The translations under genes were made by a program, and so were the position numbers. Below, piece after piece: positions 39,599 through 49,219 of a DNA stretch of 64,000 nucleotides; within the stretch, counting starts at the first letter, position 1; every line of letters starts with the position of its first letter. Source of the stretch: Nitrosospira sp. NpAV. Lineage in GTDB: Bacteria > Pseudomonadota > Gammaproteobacteria > Burkholderiales > Nitrosomonadaceae. Location: positions 62,001 through 126,000 of the forward strand of contig NZ_JXQM01000001.1 of the NCBI RefSeq assembly GCF_000832065.1, written 5' to 3'. Below the pieces are notes generated by a model. The model made no database searches. It worked only from the letters and a program-made list of their open reading frames with translations, and was not told the DNA's origin.

Positions 39599-39617
39599 AC
39601 GGCGGCGGGAAATCTAC

Positions 39618-39650
39618 AGCCCCCGTCGCCGGAAGGTGCGGGGGCTTTTG
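39618..39650 (+). terminator. terminator/attenuator between cbbS and cbbQ
   Basis: AGCCCCCG (39618-39625) pairs with CGGGGGCT (39639-39646) around a 13-nt loop and is followed by TTTG. This is a GC-rich 8-bp rho-independent type hairpin 20 bp after cbbS. It should reduce, not abolish, transcription into cbbQON, giving more RuBisCO subunits than activase. Confidence 0.8.
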
Positions 39651-39729
39651 TTCGTCTAAAAAGTCAAGCACTCGCTGCCTCATTTGCGCGGTGGGTTCAT
39701 TTGTGCGCATTGCCGGAGAATGTGAAAAC

Positions 39730-40533
39730 ATGTCCAATACCATCGAACAATACCATATCACCAAAGAGCCCTACTACCGTCCTGTCGCCGACGAAGTCGA
39801 GTTATTTGAGGCTGCCTATTCCGTGCGCATGCCCATGATGCTCAAAGGTCCTACCGGTTGCGGCAAGACCCGTTTCGTCGAATACATGGCATGGAAACTC
39901 GGAAAGCCATTGATTACCGTAGCATGTAATGAGGACATGACGGCTTCCGATCTGGTGGGCCGATTCCTGCTCGATGCGCACGGCACACGCTGGCAGGATG
40001 GACCGCTGGCTATTGCTGCCCGCTATGGCGCCATCTGTTATCTTGACGAAGTCGTGGAAGCTCGCCAGGACACCACTGTGGTGATTCATCCGCTGACCGA
40101 TAATCGCCGCGTATTGCCGCTCGAGAAGAAGGGTGAGCTCGTACATGCCCATCCCGACTTTCAGATCGTGATTTCCTACAACCCCGGCTACCAGAGTCTA
40201 ATGAAGGATTTGAAACAATCCACCAAGCAGCGTTTCGGTGGCCTGGATTTCAATTATCCCGAGCATGCGATTGAAACCGAAATCGTCACGCATGAAACCG
40301 GTGTGACGAAAGACATTGCGGAAAAACTGGTCTCGATCGCTGAACGTGCACGTAACCTCAAGGGGCATGGTCTGGATGAAGGCATTTCCACCCGCATGCT
40401 GATTTATGCAGGCAGCCTTATTGTCAAAGGAGTAAACGCGCATGCTGCTTGCCGGGTCGCCTTGGTGCGTCCGATCACCGACGATCCCGACATGCGCGAT
40501 GCGCTGGATGCGGCTGTCGCAACCTTCTTTTGA
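39730..40533 (+). CDS. cbbQ: RuBisCO activase AAA+ subunit CbbQ
   Basis: A 267-residue MoxR-type AAA+ ATPase. Walker A GPTGCGKT (residues 40-47), Walker B ICYLDEV (about 102-108) and sensor residues in IVISYNPGY are clear. With CbbO it forms a motor that remodels inhibited RuBisCO. The ATG at 39730 is used because the protein then starts at the conserved [19 protein letters not shown]; the frame extends 13 codons further upstream. Confidence 0.95.
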   Translation: MSNTIEQYHITKEPYYRPVADEVELFEAAYSVRMPMMLKGPTGCGKTRFVEYMAWKLGKPLITVACNEDMTASDLVGRFLLDAHGTRWQDGPLAIAARYGAICYLDEVVEARQDTTVVIHPLTDNRRVLPLEKKGELVHAHPDFQIVISYNPGYQSLMKDLKQSTKQRFGGLDFNYPEHAIETEIVTHETGVTKDIAEKLVSIAERARNLKGHGLDEGISTRMLIYAGSLIVKGVNAHAACRVALVRPITDDPDMRDALDAAVATFF

Positions 40534-40652
40534 GAACAGGCTGCAAGGAACATCCGAATGAACCTCAGAACTTATATCAGAAGGGTCTTCTTCAGCGATC
40601 GTTTAAACACGTTCACCCAGAATTCGGATAGCAAATAGGGAATGAGACGTGT

Positions 40653-42980
40653 ATGAGCATTCATCTCGACGACTATAAAGAACTGCTGGAGAACCTGGAA
40701 CCCGGGTCCACGGCCTTGTTGCATAGCGCTTGGCCCGATGCGGTCAAGATTTTTTCCCCGCGCGGGCTGGATAATTATCTGAAAGGCGCTGCAGCGCTGC
40801 GAGGTTTGGGGCGTGGGCGGGGAGTGGTGGATACCTGGATCGATGAAGCCCCGCAGGTAGCAAAAGAGATAGGTGAGGACGTGGTATCGGATCTGGCAAC
40901 CTCAGCCCTGATGCTGGCCTCCAAAACTTCCGGCGCGGTGATAGAACTCATGCTTGCCACCGCACCGACAGCAGCCAAACGTTTGGGCGATGCCCATCTG
41001 TTCCAGAGCTATCTTCAATTCCTCAATACCTTGATCGCCCAGGCACCGCGCGGTGTGCGTCCCATGCTCGACAACCTGGATGTATTGTTCCAACAACTGA
41101 CTTTGGGCGGTCTGCGCCGCTGGGCATTGTGGGGTGCTCACGCGCACCGCACCAATTACGAAGAGCAGATCAGATATTTCAGCCTCGATTCCAAGGAATC
41201 ACTGGCTGTGATGCAGAAAGAGCGCAAGGGCACCCTGTTTGTCGATGTGCAGCGCCGTATCAACATGTATTTACGTGCCCTGTGGGCGCGGGATTTTTTC
41301 ATGAAGCCCACTTCCGGTGACTTCGAAACACGCGAAGGCTATAAACCTTTTATCGAAAATTATTTGATACACCTGCCGGATGCTTACGACGCGTTTGGGG
41401 ATGTCGCTGCCAGCGAAGTTTATCGCGCCGCGGCTGCTCACGCAGCCGCGCATTTGGTGGAAACCAAAAAACCTATCTCAGCGGAAGCGCTGAATCCCTT
41501 GCAGATGGCACTCATTTCGGTGATCGAAGATGCGCGTGTCGAAGCACTTTCGATTAGGCGCTTTCCTGGTCTGCGCCAGATCTGGTCGATGTTGCATCAG
41601 GCCACACCGGAAATGAATACAAGTATTGGCGATTATCTGAATCGCTTGGCTCGGGCATTACTCGATCCTGGCTATCAAGATAACGATGCCTGGATAGCTG
41701 AAGGCCGCATGCTCTTTGCTCAGGCGCAGGACAGACTCGATACCAGCCGGACGTCCTGGGAAATTGGTGTGCAGCTTGCCCACGGGATTAAAGACAAGGG
41801 CATCGCCTTCCATCCACGCACGGATCTGTTGACCGCACCTTATCTCGATGACAACCGCTATTTCTGGGAATTCGAGGAATTCGATTTCGAGAAATCGCTC
41901 ACAGCCGGCTACGAAGAGCCGAGGCAAATCCGGAAATATGTTAGCGTCATGGAATTTGCCAATGAAGTGGAAGTGGAAAGCGCGGGGGATGACGCCCAGG
42001 AAATCTGGGTGATGGGCACGGAATTCTTCCCCTATGAAGACAATGGCATTTCTTACAACGAATCGGAAGGCAGGGAACCGATTTCCCAGCCTTACCATTA
42101 TTCCGAATGGGACTATCAGATTCAGCTTGAGCGCCCCGCCTGGGCAACGGTACAGGAAAAGCGCGCTAAATCGGGCGACACGCGACTCATTGACGACATT
42201 GCGGCACGATACAAGCGCGAAATTTCACGCATGAAATTTTTACTCGATGCCATGCAGCCACAGGGAGTGCGCCGTATCCGTAAGCTGGAAGATGGCGATG
42301 AGATTGATATCAATGCCGCCATTGGTTCGGTGCTGGACATCCGCATGGGACTGCATCCCGATCCGCGCATCATGATGCGCTCCGTCAGAAAAGTTCGCGA
42401 CATCTCGGTACTGGTATTGCTGGACCTGTCAGAGTCCACCAATGAAAAGGTGGCGGGGCAGGATTATACCGTGCTCGAACTTACTCGTCAGGCCACCGTG
42501 CTGCTATCGGACGCGATTGCAAAAATCGGAGACCCTTTTGCCATTCATGGCTTTTGTTCGGATGGACGGCATAACATCGAGTATTATCGCTATAAGGATT
42601 TCGAACAGGCTTATAATGAAGTGCCTAAGGCAAGACTGGCGGGCATGACCGGACAACTTTCCACTCGCATGGGCGCGGCGATCCGTCACGCCGCCCATTA
42701 TCTCAAACTGCAAAAATCATCCAAGAAACTATTGCTGGTGATCACGGATGGTGAACCGGCGGATGTGGATGTACGCGACCCGCAATATTTGCGTTATGAC
42801 ACCAGGAAAGCCGTGGAAGAGGCCGGCCGCTCGGGCATCGTCACTTATTGCATGAGTCTGGATCCTCGCGCCGACCAATATGTGTCACGTATTTTTGGGG
42901 CGAAAAACTATATGGTCGTCGATCATGTGGAACGATTGCCGGAGAAGCTGCCGGTACTTTATGCAGGACTGACGCGATGA
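40653..42980 (+). CDS. cbbO: RuBisCO activase adaptor CbbO (VWA domain)
   Basis: A 775-residue protein with a long N-terminal helical region and a C-terminal von Willebrand A domain whose metal site DLSES is at about residue 590 (VLLDLSESTNEK), with ITDGEPADVD later. CbbO is the substrate adaptor of the CbbQ motor and binds RuBisCO through this domain. It lies 120 bp after cbbQ and overlaps cbbN by 4 bp (ATGA). Confidence 0.94.
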   Translation: MSIHLDDYKELLENLEPGSTALLHSAWPDAVKIFSPRGLDNYLKGAAALRGLGRGRGVVDTWIDEAPQVAKEIGEDVVSDLATSALMLASKTSGAVIELMLATAPTAAKRLGDAHLFQSYLQFLNTLIAQAPRGVRPMLDNLDVLFQQLTLGGLRRWALWGAHAHRTNYEEQIRYFSLDSKESLAVMQKERKGTLFVDVQRRINMYLRALWARDFFMKPTSGDFETREGYKPFIENYLIHLPDAYDAFGDVAASEVYRAAAAHAAAHLVETKKPISAEALNPLQMALISVIEDARVEALSIRRFPGLRQIWSMLHQATPEMNTSIGDYLNRLARALLDPGYQDNDAWIAEGRMLFAQAQDRLDTSRTSWEIGVQLAHGIKDKGIAFHPRTDLLTAPYLDDNRYFWEFEEFDFEKSLTAGYEEPRQIRKYVSVMEFANEVEVESAGDDAQEIWVMGTEFFPYEDNGISYNESEGREPISQPYHYSEWDYQIQLERPAWATVQEKRAKSGDTRLIDDIAARYKREISRMKFLLDAMQPQGVRRIRKLEDGDEIDINAAIGSVLDIRMGLHPDPRIMMRSVRKVRDISVLVLLDLSESTNEKVAGQDYTVLELTRQATVLLSDAIAKIGDPFAIHGFCSDGRHNIEYYRYKDFEQAYNEVPKARLAGMTGQLSTRMGAAIRHAAHYLKLQKSSKKLLLVITDGEPADVDVRDPQYLRYDTRKAVEEAGRSGIVTYCMSLDPRADQYVSRIFGAKNYMVVDHVERLPEKLPVLYAGLTR

Positions 42981-43279
42981 TGAAACAACATTATGTGGGC
43001 GTTGACCAGGACCAGGATGGGGGATTGACTCATATCGGACGCATGATATTCGATGCCTGGGTGTTCGGCATTCTGCCAGACTCGGAAAAATGTGCCGGAT
43101 GGGATGCGGCGCAAATACAAAATCTTTACGAGAAAGTTTATGCCGCATGGGAGCCCTACGCCCACCTGCCCAGCCGGTTACCCGATGATCTGCGGCAGCG
43201 GCATGCGCACATCTATGCCCAGGCGGTCAACAATGCGAAGAGTAAAGGCTGGGATGCGGAGCTAAAGGACGACGATTAG
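42977..43279 (+). CDS. cbbN: CbbN, small protein of the cbb operon
   Basis: A 100-residue acidic, soluble protein starting MMKQHYVGVDQDQDGGLTHIGRMIFDAW at the ATG overlapping the cbbO stop. It has no transmembrane segment and no motif I know. In Nitrosomonas europaea the RuBisCO operon is cbbLSQON, with a protein of this size in last place, and the position and size match. Its function is not established; coupling to cbbO suggests a role in RuBisCO activation or assembly. Confidence 0.82.
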   Translation: MMKQHYVGVDQDQDGGLTHIGRMIFDAWVFGILPDSEKCAGWDAAQIQNLYEKVYAAWEPYAHLPSRLPDDLRQRHAHIYAQAVNNAKSKGWDAELKDDD

Positions 43280-43415
43280 CCGCTGGGAAACGGGCAATAT
43301 GCCTCCATCGGCTAAGTTGCGACGGAAATAGGTTTTTCGCTATCGTCACCTGCTGCATTACTTTTCTGATCCAATCAGGACACTTCGAGGGCGATCCTGA
43401 TCCGGGAAACGGCGA

Positions 43416-43823
43416 TTAAACCCTGGATGCAGGAAACTTGATCACCTTCGCCGGGCCATCGAGCTTCTCCTTGCCGGCCAGGGCTTGCAATGCACGGGGA
43501 AATTCTGTCTGCAAGCGTGACATGATATCCGCCGGGTCAGAACGATAATAAACCGCATCGTACTCCACTGGTTGATCAAGGGAAGTTCGCGCCCGGGATC
43601 GAAAGTTGCGCCATGCAATGTCGACCCAGCATCTACGCTCACCATCCAGAAAAACGAATTCCTCCGCATCCAGAATAGCCAAGTACTGCATGGAACGAAT
43701 AGGAACGAATAAATGTCCGTTGGGGCAACGGGCAAGCAGCGTAATCGCAAGATTGTAAGTGGCTGCGGGCAGATAGCGGGAATCATGTCCTACTTCATTA
43801 TCGCGATAGCAGGTGATTTCCAT
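43416..43823 (-). CDS. hypothetical protein
   Basis: A 135-residue soluble protein convergent with the cbb operon. It has a clean start (MEITCYRDNEVGHDSRYLP) with GGAGAGATATC upstream and even composition, so it is very likely real. Visible features are an Arg/Trp-rich stretch (RRCWVDIAWRNFRSRAR) and a Lys-rich end. I do not recognise a family and no function is proposed. Confidence 0.7.
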   Translation of the reverse strand: MEITCYRDNEVGHDSRYLPAATYNLAITLLARCPNGHLFVPIRSMQYLAILDAEEFVFLDGERRCWVDIAWRNFRSRARTSLDQPVEYDAVYYRSDPADIMSRLQTEFPRALQALAGKEKLDGPAKVIKFPASRV

Positions 43824-44334
43824 TTTTGATATCTCTCCTGGAAGTTGGGAAACCTGAAAACGTATTCTGATGACGACTTTGTCTATTCTTTATGTACTCG
43901 GATGTAAATGCAAGCGACCTCTGAATCTCACATAGCCAGCCGATGCTGATACGAAATCACGATATACTGTGTTCCATGAGCCATTTGAATTCTTCCTGGC
44001 GCCTCCCCGATTTGAAAGAATCAAAAAGACCGGGTGATAACAGATTTAGAGTATCTTGAAGGCCAATAGTTGCCCTATTAGCCAGGTAAGCGGCGAAATA
44101 TGGCACCACAGGCGCCCCTGCAGCGGCTTATCCTTGAATCCTAGTCCAGGCGTCGACCGCTCATTTTCCAGTTCAGTGGGATGATTCACAAAGACTTTTT
44201 ATGCTACTTGACCTTTATCTTTGTGGTGGATTCATTACAAGGTATGCTGCGACCTGCTCTGTGCCGGAAAAGCTACGCACTCCATCCCGTCCAACTGCCG
44301 GGTTTAGGTTGAATCCGGCAGAGCTGGCTGAGTA
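43824..44334. other. intergenic stretch with one interspersed repeat copy
   Basis: These 511 bp lie between divergent genes. I see no gene. Positions 44289-44310 hold a good copy of the window's short repeat (GTCCAACTGCCGGGTTTAGG), 25 bp before the exporter start. Several weak promoter-like sequences exist but none stands out. Confidence 0.5.
44289..44310. repeat. short interspersed motif, copy upstream of the ABC exporter
   Basis: Reverse-complement copy reading GTCCAACTGCCGGGTTTAGG, followed by TT. It points toward the exporter start 25 bp away, the same relative orientation as at hemE and fabZ. Confidence 0.55.
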
Positions 44335-46170
44335 ATGCGTCCCACTCGCTTGGAAAAGCCATCGGCTAATCGTAACGATTGGCAAACCATTCGTTCCTTG
44401 CTGCCCTATCTGTGGGAATTTAAAGGCCGGGTAGTTGTGGCGTTGATACTCCTCCTGATGGCCAAGCTTGCCAATGTCGCCGTGCCACTGGTTCTTAAAG
44501 AAATTGTCGATGCGCTCGATGGCCCGCAAACGCTGTTGGTCTTGCCGGTTCTGCTGCTGGCCGGTTACGGTGTCCTGCGCCTGTGCAGTACGCTGTTCGG
44601 CGAGTTGCGCGATGCGATATTTGCCAAGGTGACACAGCGCGCGATCCGGCGGGTGGCAATCAAGGTGTTTGGCCACCTGCACGCATTGTCCCTGCGCTTC
44701 CACCTGCAGCGGCAAACCGGCGGCGTATCGCGCGACATCGAGCGCGGAACACGCGGCATTTCCTTTCTGCTCAATTTCATGCTGTTCAATATCCTGCCGA
44801 CATTGCTCGAAATCGGTTTGGTGGCAGCCATTCTCCTTTCCAGATATGACATCTGGTTCTCGGTGATCACCTTTGTGACGCTCGTCGCCTACATTGCGCT
44901 CACGCTGATTGTTACGGAATGGCGTATGATTTTCCGCCGGACCATGAACGATATGGATTCGAAAGCCAATACCCAAGCGATTGATAGTTTGCTGAACTAC
45001 GAAACGGTCAAGTATTTCAGCAATGAGTCCTGGGAAGCGCGGCGCTACGACGAGCACATGCAGAAATGGGAAGCCGCGGCGGTGCGTAACCAGACTTCGC
45101 TCGCCGCACTCAATTCCGCGCAAAGCGCCATTATCGCGGTAGGCGTCACCTTGCTGTTGTGGCTGGCAGCCGATGGGGTAATCAAAGGCAGCATGACCCT
45201 GGGCGACCTGGTACTGATCAATGCTTTCATGCTGCAACTATCCATGCCGCTGCATTTTCTCGGATTTGTCTACCGTGAAATCAAGCATTCACTGGCGGAC
45301 ATGGAAAAAATGTTCAATTTACTGGCGGAGAGTGAGGAGATCAAAGACAAGCCGGGCGCAACCGGCCTCACCCCGGGAAATGCGGCGGTTCGCTTCGAGC
45401 GGGTGGATTTCTACTATGAGGCCAATCGCCAGATTCTGTTCGACGTAAGTTTCGATATCCCCGCGGGCCGCAACATAGCCGTGGTCGGACACAGCGGTTC
45501 GGGTAAATCAACACTGGCCCGGCTGCTGTTCCGCTTTTACGATATCACCGCCGGCCGGATTCTGATAAATGGTCAGGATATCAGTCACGTGACACAGCGA
45601 AGCCTGCGCAAGGCCGTGGGTATCGTCCCGCAGGACACTGTCCTGTTCAACGACAGCATCTATTACAACATCGCCTACGGACGCCCTGAGGCAAGCCGCG
45701 AGGAGGTATTCGAAGCTGCCCGGTCAGCACATATTCATGATTTCATCGAGAGCCTGCCGGATAAGTACGAAACCACCGTGGGCGAACGCGGATTAAAGTT
45801 ATCCGGAGGGGAAAAGCAACGTGTTGCGATCGCTCGCGCGATTCTGAAAAAACCTGCGATATTGATCTTTGACGAGGCCACCTCGGCACTGGACTCAAAC
45901 TCGGAAAAGGCCATACAGGCGGAATTGAAGCGTGTTGCCGTCAATCGCACCACGCTGACCATTGCCCACCGTCTATCCACTATTGCTGATGCGGATCAGA
46001 TCCTGGTTATGAGCAAAGGCAGTATTATCGAGCGTGGCACTCACCGGGAACTGCTCGCGGCAAACGGTGCCTATGCCCAGATGTGGGAACTCCAGCAACA
46101 GGAAGAACAGACGCGGCAAGAGGTAAGCAACAGGGCGCAAAAGCCGGATGCCATACCCATACCCGGTTAA
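44335..46170 (+). CDS. Atm1/HMT1-type ABC exporter (fused permease-ATPase)
   Basis: A 611-residue half-transporter: six-helix membrane domain (about residues 35-330) then an ATPase domain with Walker A GHSGSGKST, signature LSGGEKQRVAIARA, Walker B ILIFDEATSALD and the H-loop in TIAHRLST. The segment SLLNYETVKYFSNESWEARRYDE at the cytoplasmic side is characteristic of the Atm1 subfamily. Bacterial members export glutathione-linked metals or persulfides. Related uses in Fe-S metabolism would suit the SUF and iscS genes in the window, but they are not adjacent. Confidence 0.92.
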   Translation: MRPTRLEKPSANRNDWQTIRSLLPYLWEFKGRVVVALILLLMAKLANVAVPLVLKEIVDALDGPQTLLVLPVLLLAGYGVLRLCSTLFGELRDAIFAKVTQRAIRRVAIKVFGHLHALSLRFHLQRQTGGVSRDIERGTRGISFLLNFMLFNILPTLLEIGLVAAILLSRYDIWFSVITFVTLVAYIALTLIVTEWRMIFRRTMNDMDSKANTQAIDSLLNYETVKYFSNESWEARRYDEHMQKWEAAAVRNQTSLAALNSAQSAIIAVGVTLLLWLAADGVIKGSMTLGDLVLINAFMLQLSMPLHFLGFVYREIKHSLADMEKMFNLLAESEEIKDKPGATGLTPGNAAVRFERVDFYYEANRQILFDVSFDIPAGRNIAVVGHSGSGKSTLARLLFRFYDITAGRILINGQDISHVTQRSLRKAVGIVPQDTVLFNDSIYYNIAYGRPEASREEVFEAARSAHIHDFIESLPDKYETTVGERGLKLSGGEKQRVAIARAILKKPAILIFDEATSALDSNSEKAIQAELKRVAVNRTTLTIAHRLSTIADADQILVMSKGSIIERGTHRELLAANGAYAQMWELQQQEEQTRQEVSNRAQKPDAIPIPG

Positions 46171-46598
46171 TACTCACTTACCCTTCAACATTATCGACTT
46201 TATCAGTTTATGGATCGCATCCGGGTCGACCAGCTTATCAAATGGTGTGCGAACCCGGCATTCCTGCCCATAGCCGCTGTTGCAATCAACATTAGGTCCC
46301 TAGCCTCAACCTTTTCCGTAAATGGAGAATTATTCGGGACTGTTGTATCGGACCCGGATTTTTTGTCGTCAGCCTGTGTCATAAAAAGGATGCGACAACA
46401 ATTTATAGTTCAAGTGTAGCACTTGTAAATGTGAATACCCCTAACTTGGAGCTGTCAGATCACAAGTAGCTTGCTTGCGGATCGATCAGTTTCATATTCG
46501 ATAAACGGTAAGCGCCCATCTTGAACGATCATGCCGAGACTAAATTAACTCAAACCATTATAATCCTCCACTATTTTTTGCCTCCATAGGTACTCCAA
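46171..46598. other. intergenic stretch upstream of psd
   Basis: 428 bp without a supported gene. A perfect small palindrome CAAGTG-TAG-CACTTG lies at 46411-46425, about 175 bp before psd; it might be a regulator site but has no T tract. A 69-codon open frame at 46210-46419 resembles nothing known. Confidence 0.45.
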
Positions 46599-47456
46599 GT
46601 GTTTACTGCTTTATCAGTATTTCCTCAATATCTGCTGCCAAAGCAGGCGCTCACCGAATTGGCGGGCAAGTTTGCCAAAGCCAATGCCGGTGGACTTACC
46701 ACGTTTGCCATTCAGCGATTCATTCAGCATTACGCGGTAGATATGAGCGAAGCGATTAATCCTGATATCCATAGTTACCGAACCTTCAATGATTTTTTTA
46801 CCCGTGCGCTACTGACAGAAAAGCGCCCCATAGCTCAGACAAGATATATTTGTCCGGTCGATGGTGCCATCAGCCAGTTAGGAATCATCCGCGACAATCA
46901 AATAATTCAGGCTAAGGGACGTAATTACTCGGCTACTGCGCTAATGGGCGGCGATAGTGAGTTGGCTGAAAAATTTCATGACGGCAACTTCGCAACCTTG
47001 TATTTAAGTCCGAAGGATTATCATCGGGTGCATATGCCATGCAGTGGCCGATTGACTCGCATGATCTATATTCCTGGCACTCTATTCTCGGTAAATCCGG
47101 GTACGGTTCGGGGCGTACCCAGCCTGTTTGCACGTAACGAACGTGTCGTGTGCGTATTTGAATCGGAACGCGGACCGTTTGTACTGGTATTGGTGGGTGC
47201 AACAATCGTGGGAAGTATATCCACAGTGTGGCATGGTGTCGTGAATCCCCGGCGTGCCGGCCAACTTCGTGACTGGCGATATGATGTACAGGCCCGGATG
47301 TTCGAAAAAGGCGATGAAATGGGCCGATTTCTCCTCGGCTCAACGGTGGTAATGTTATTCCCCAAAAACAGAATAGTGTTTAATCCGCTATGGACGCCCG
47401 GCCGAGCCGTTCGCTTCGGGGAAATGATGGGAACGGAATCTGGCGAGATTCGGTAG
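46599..47456 (+). CDS. psd: phosphatidylserine decarboxylase proenzyme
   Basis: A 285-residue proenzyme that cleaves itself to alpha and beta chains and decarboxylates phosphatidylserine to phosphatidylethanolamine at the inner membrane. The self-cleavage motif LGST is at about residues 246-249 (FLLGSTVVMLFP), and DGAISQLG and the HRVHMP region carrying the catalytic His are present. It starts with GTG, AGG 8 nt upstream. It is a single gene, convergent with the di-haem protein. Confidence 0.96.
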   Translation: MFTALSVFPQYLLPKQALTELAGKFAKANAGGLTTFAIQRFIQHYAVDMSEAINPDIHSYRTFNDFFTRALLTEKRPIAQTRYICPVDGAISQLGIIRDNQIIQAKGRNYSATALMGGDSELAEKFHDGNFATLYLSPKDYHRVHMPCSGRLTRMIYIPGTLFSVNPGTVRGVPSLFARNERVVCVFESERGPFVLVLVGATIVGSISTVWHGVVNPRRAGQLRDWRYDVQARMFEKGDEMGRFLLGSTVVMLFPKNRIVFNPLWTPGRAVRFGEMMGTESGEIR

Positions 47457-47674
47457 GACATGGGGAAGCGTAGCGAACCCATCAAGCCATTCAACGTATT
47501 AATCATGCCCGGATGTGAGCGAGGTAGACGTTGGGCGCGCTACACTCGTCGGATAGGAGTCGCCCCCGGCAATTGACCGCTTATCTTTTCGTTAAACGCG
47601 CCCACTCGCTAATCCCAAGTCGGCGGTCGAACAGACCACCCGACTATTAGCGTCCATCCGGGGCAGAATCATTC

Positions 47675-49219
47675 TCACAACTGCCGCATGTAAGCCACAA
47701 GATCCGATTTTTCCTCGTCCGTAAGTTTGAGTTGTAACACCAAATTGAAGAATTCAACCGTGTCTTCGAGCGTTAACAAACGTCCGTCATGCAGATAAGG
47801 GGGGCTGTCTTTGATGCCACGCAAGGTAAAGGTCTTCATCGGCCCGTCGCCTGGCTCATTGACAAAGCGTTCAAGTTTCAGGTCGTGCATCTGATGGTCG
47901 AGGAAGGCGGGCGGTTTATGGCAGCTGGCGCACTGGCCTTTCCCGTAAAAGAGTTTTTCACCACGAAGCTCTTTCTCGTTTGCTTTAGCTGGATCGAGCC
48001 GTCCCTGGCTATCCAGCTTGGGTGCGGGCGGAAAATCCAGCATGTTCTGAAGCTGCGCCATATGGCTAACGTGAATGCGATCAAAAATCGTAAGGCCCTT
48101 TTTCATCGAATGAATTGCGTCACCATTGAAGTAAGCGGTGCGAAACTCGAATTCGGTGAAATCCTCCACCGACCGCAGGCTCCGTTTCGATCCATGAATC
48201 TGCTGATTAAACAGGCCCCGCAAGCTGACGGTATCCAGCCGGAAACGCCGTTCCTGCGGCCTGACATCGGGGGTGAGATGAAATTGCCCGGTGGTGTGGC
48301 CATTCACATGGCAATCGAAACAGGTAACTCCCAAGCTGGGTTGTGCGCTTTTGCGGTCGTCAGTCGGGTTAAACTCCTCCTGCGGGAACGGGGTAAGCAG
48401 CATCCGCAGGCCATCAAGCTGTACGGGTGTCAGAAGATCCTTGAACAGTCGATAGTAATTATTGATCGAAACCACTTCTCCCCGCGAGACATCGCCCAGC
48501 TCAGGCCGGTTCTGAAGAAAAATCGCTGGCGGAAATTCCGGCAGGAAGGCCTCGGGTAAATCGAATTCGATGTCAAACCGTTCCAGCCGCGGAAACATAT
48601 TGACCTGAACCTGAGGGAAAACCTGCCCGCCCGGCGTTTGTTTGGGATGAGGCAAAGCGGGATAAGGAAACACGTTCTGGCTACGTATTTCCGATGGAGA
48701 CATGCTAGCCAATTTTTGCCAGCTCATCCCTCCAGCCAATCGCGCTGTCGGACCCACCGCGAGCGGCTTGCCGCGTGACATTTTAGCTTCCCGATCAAGC
48801 CGGGGGGTCAAATCGTAACGCCGGAGAAGCAATTCATGCTGCGTTTTCATGACCTTCGCTCGATCAGCAACATCGGCTTTCATGATCTCTTCAAATGTTT
48901 GCATCGGCTTCTTGGCATTCAGGGGGTCACGATAAAAATCGAACCCCAGTATCTTTCCTTTATCAGGTTGATTATCAAAAGCGGGCGAGGAAGCTGCTGA
49001 GTTCGAAGCAGCAAAGATATTGGAGCGGTCATGTTCGCTTTTTTTCTGTTCGGGTCGCGCCATGGACGTTTCACGGACTGTTTGGGCATTTGTGATCGCA
49101 TCCCGCGCTTGGGCGCTCCCCTGGCGCGTTTCATTATCGCTCTGACCCGTCGCGCTATTCATTCCCGCGCTTAAGCCGGCGAGCCCTAAACCCAGAATCA
49201 GGATATTTGCTATTTTCAT
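47675..49219 (-). CDS. di-haem cytochrome c peroxidase/MauG-like periplasmic protein
   Basis: A 514-residue exported protein from the ATG at 49219, preceded by GGAGAT at about 6 nt; the frame reaching 49321 lacks such a site. A signal peptide (MKIANILILGLGLAGLSAG) is followed by a low-complexity stretch of about 100 residues. Two haem motifs CxxCH are visible: CFDCH and CASCH. The end TFTLRGIKDSPPYLHDGRL is typical of the di-haem peroxidase family. It is longer than usual peroxidases (around 330-350 residues). Substrate and partner are unknown. Confidence 0.85.
   Translation of the reverse strand: MKIANILILGLGLAGLSAGMNSATGQSDNETRQGSAQARDAITNAQTVRETSMARPEQKKSEHDRSNIFAASNSAASSPAFDNQPDKGKILGFDFYRDPLNAKKPMQTFEEIMKADVADRAKVMKTQHELLLRRYDLTPRLDREAKMSRGKPLAVGPTARLAGGMSWQKLASMSPSEIRSQNVFPYPALPHPKQTPGGQVFPQVQVNMFPRLERFDIEFDLPEAFLPEFPPAIFLQNRPELGDVSRGEVVSINNYYRLFKDLLTPVQLDGLRMLLTPFPQEEFNPTDDRKSAQPSLGVTCFDCHVNGHTTGQFHLTPDVRPQERRFRLDTVSLRGLFNQQIHGSKRSLRSVEDFTEFEFRTAYFNGDAIHSMKKGLTIFDRIHVSHMAQLQNMLDFPPAPKLDSQGRLDPAKANEKELRGEKLFYGKGQCASCHKPPAFLDHQMHDLKLERFVNEPGDGPMKTFTLRGIKDSPPYLHDGRLLTLEDTVEFFNLVLQLKLTDEEKSDLVAYMRQL

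Noticed and set aside
43275-43315. ATTAGCCG/CGGCTAA hairpin after cbbN as operon terminator
   Set aside because: The loop is long (26 nt) and no T tract follows, so evidence is too weak to call it.
44215-45237. 340-codon open frame antisense to the Atm1-type exporter
   Set aside because: His/Gln-rich translation typical of a shadow frame; the sense strand carries an intact ABC protein.
46411-46425. Perfect CAAGTG-TAG-CACTTG palindrome taken as a terminator
   Set aside because: The stem is only 6 bp and AT-balanced with no T run; at most a weak operator, so it is mentioned only in the intergenic note.
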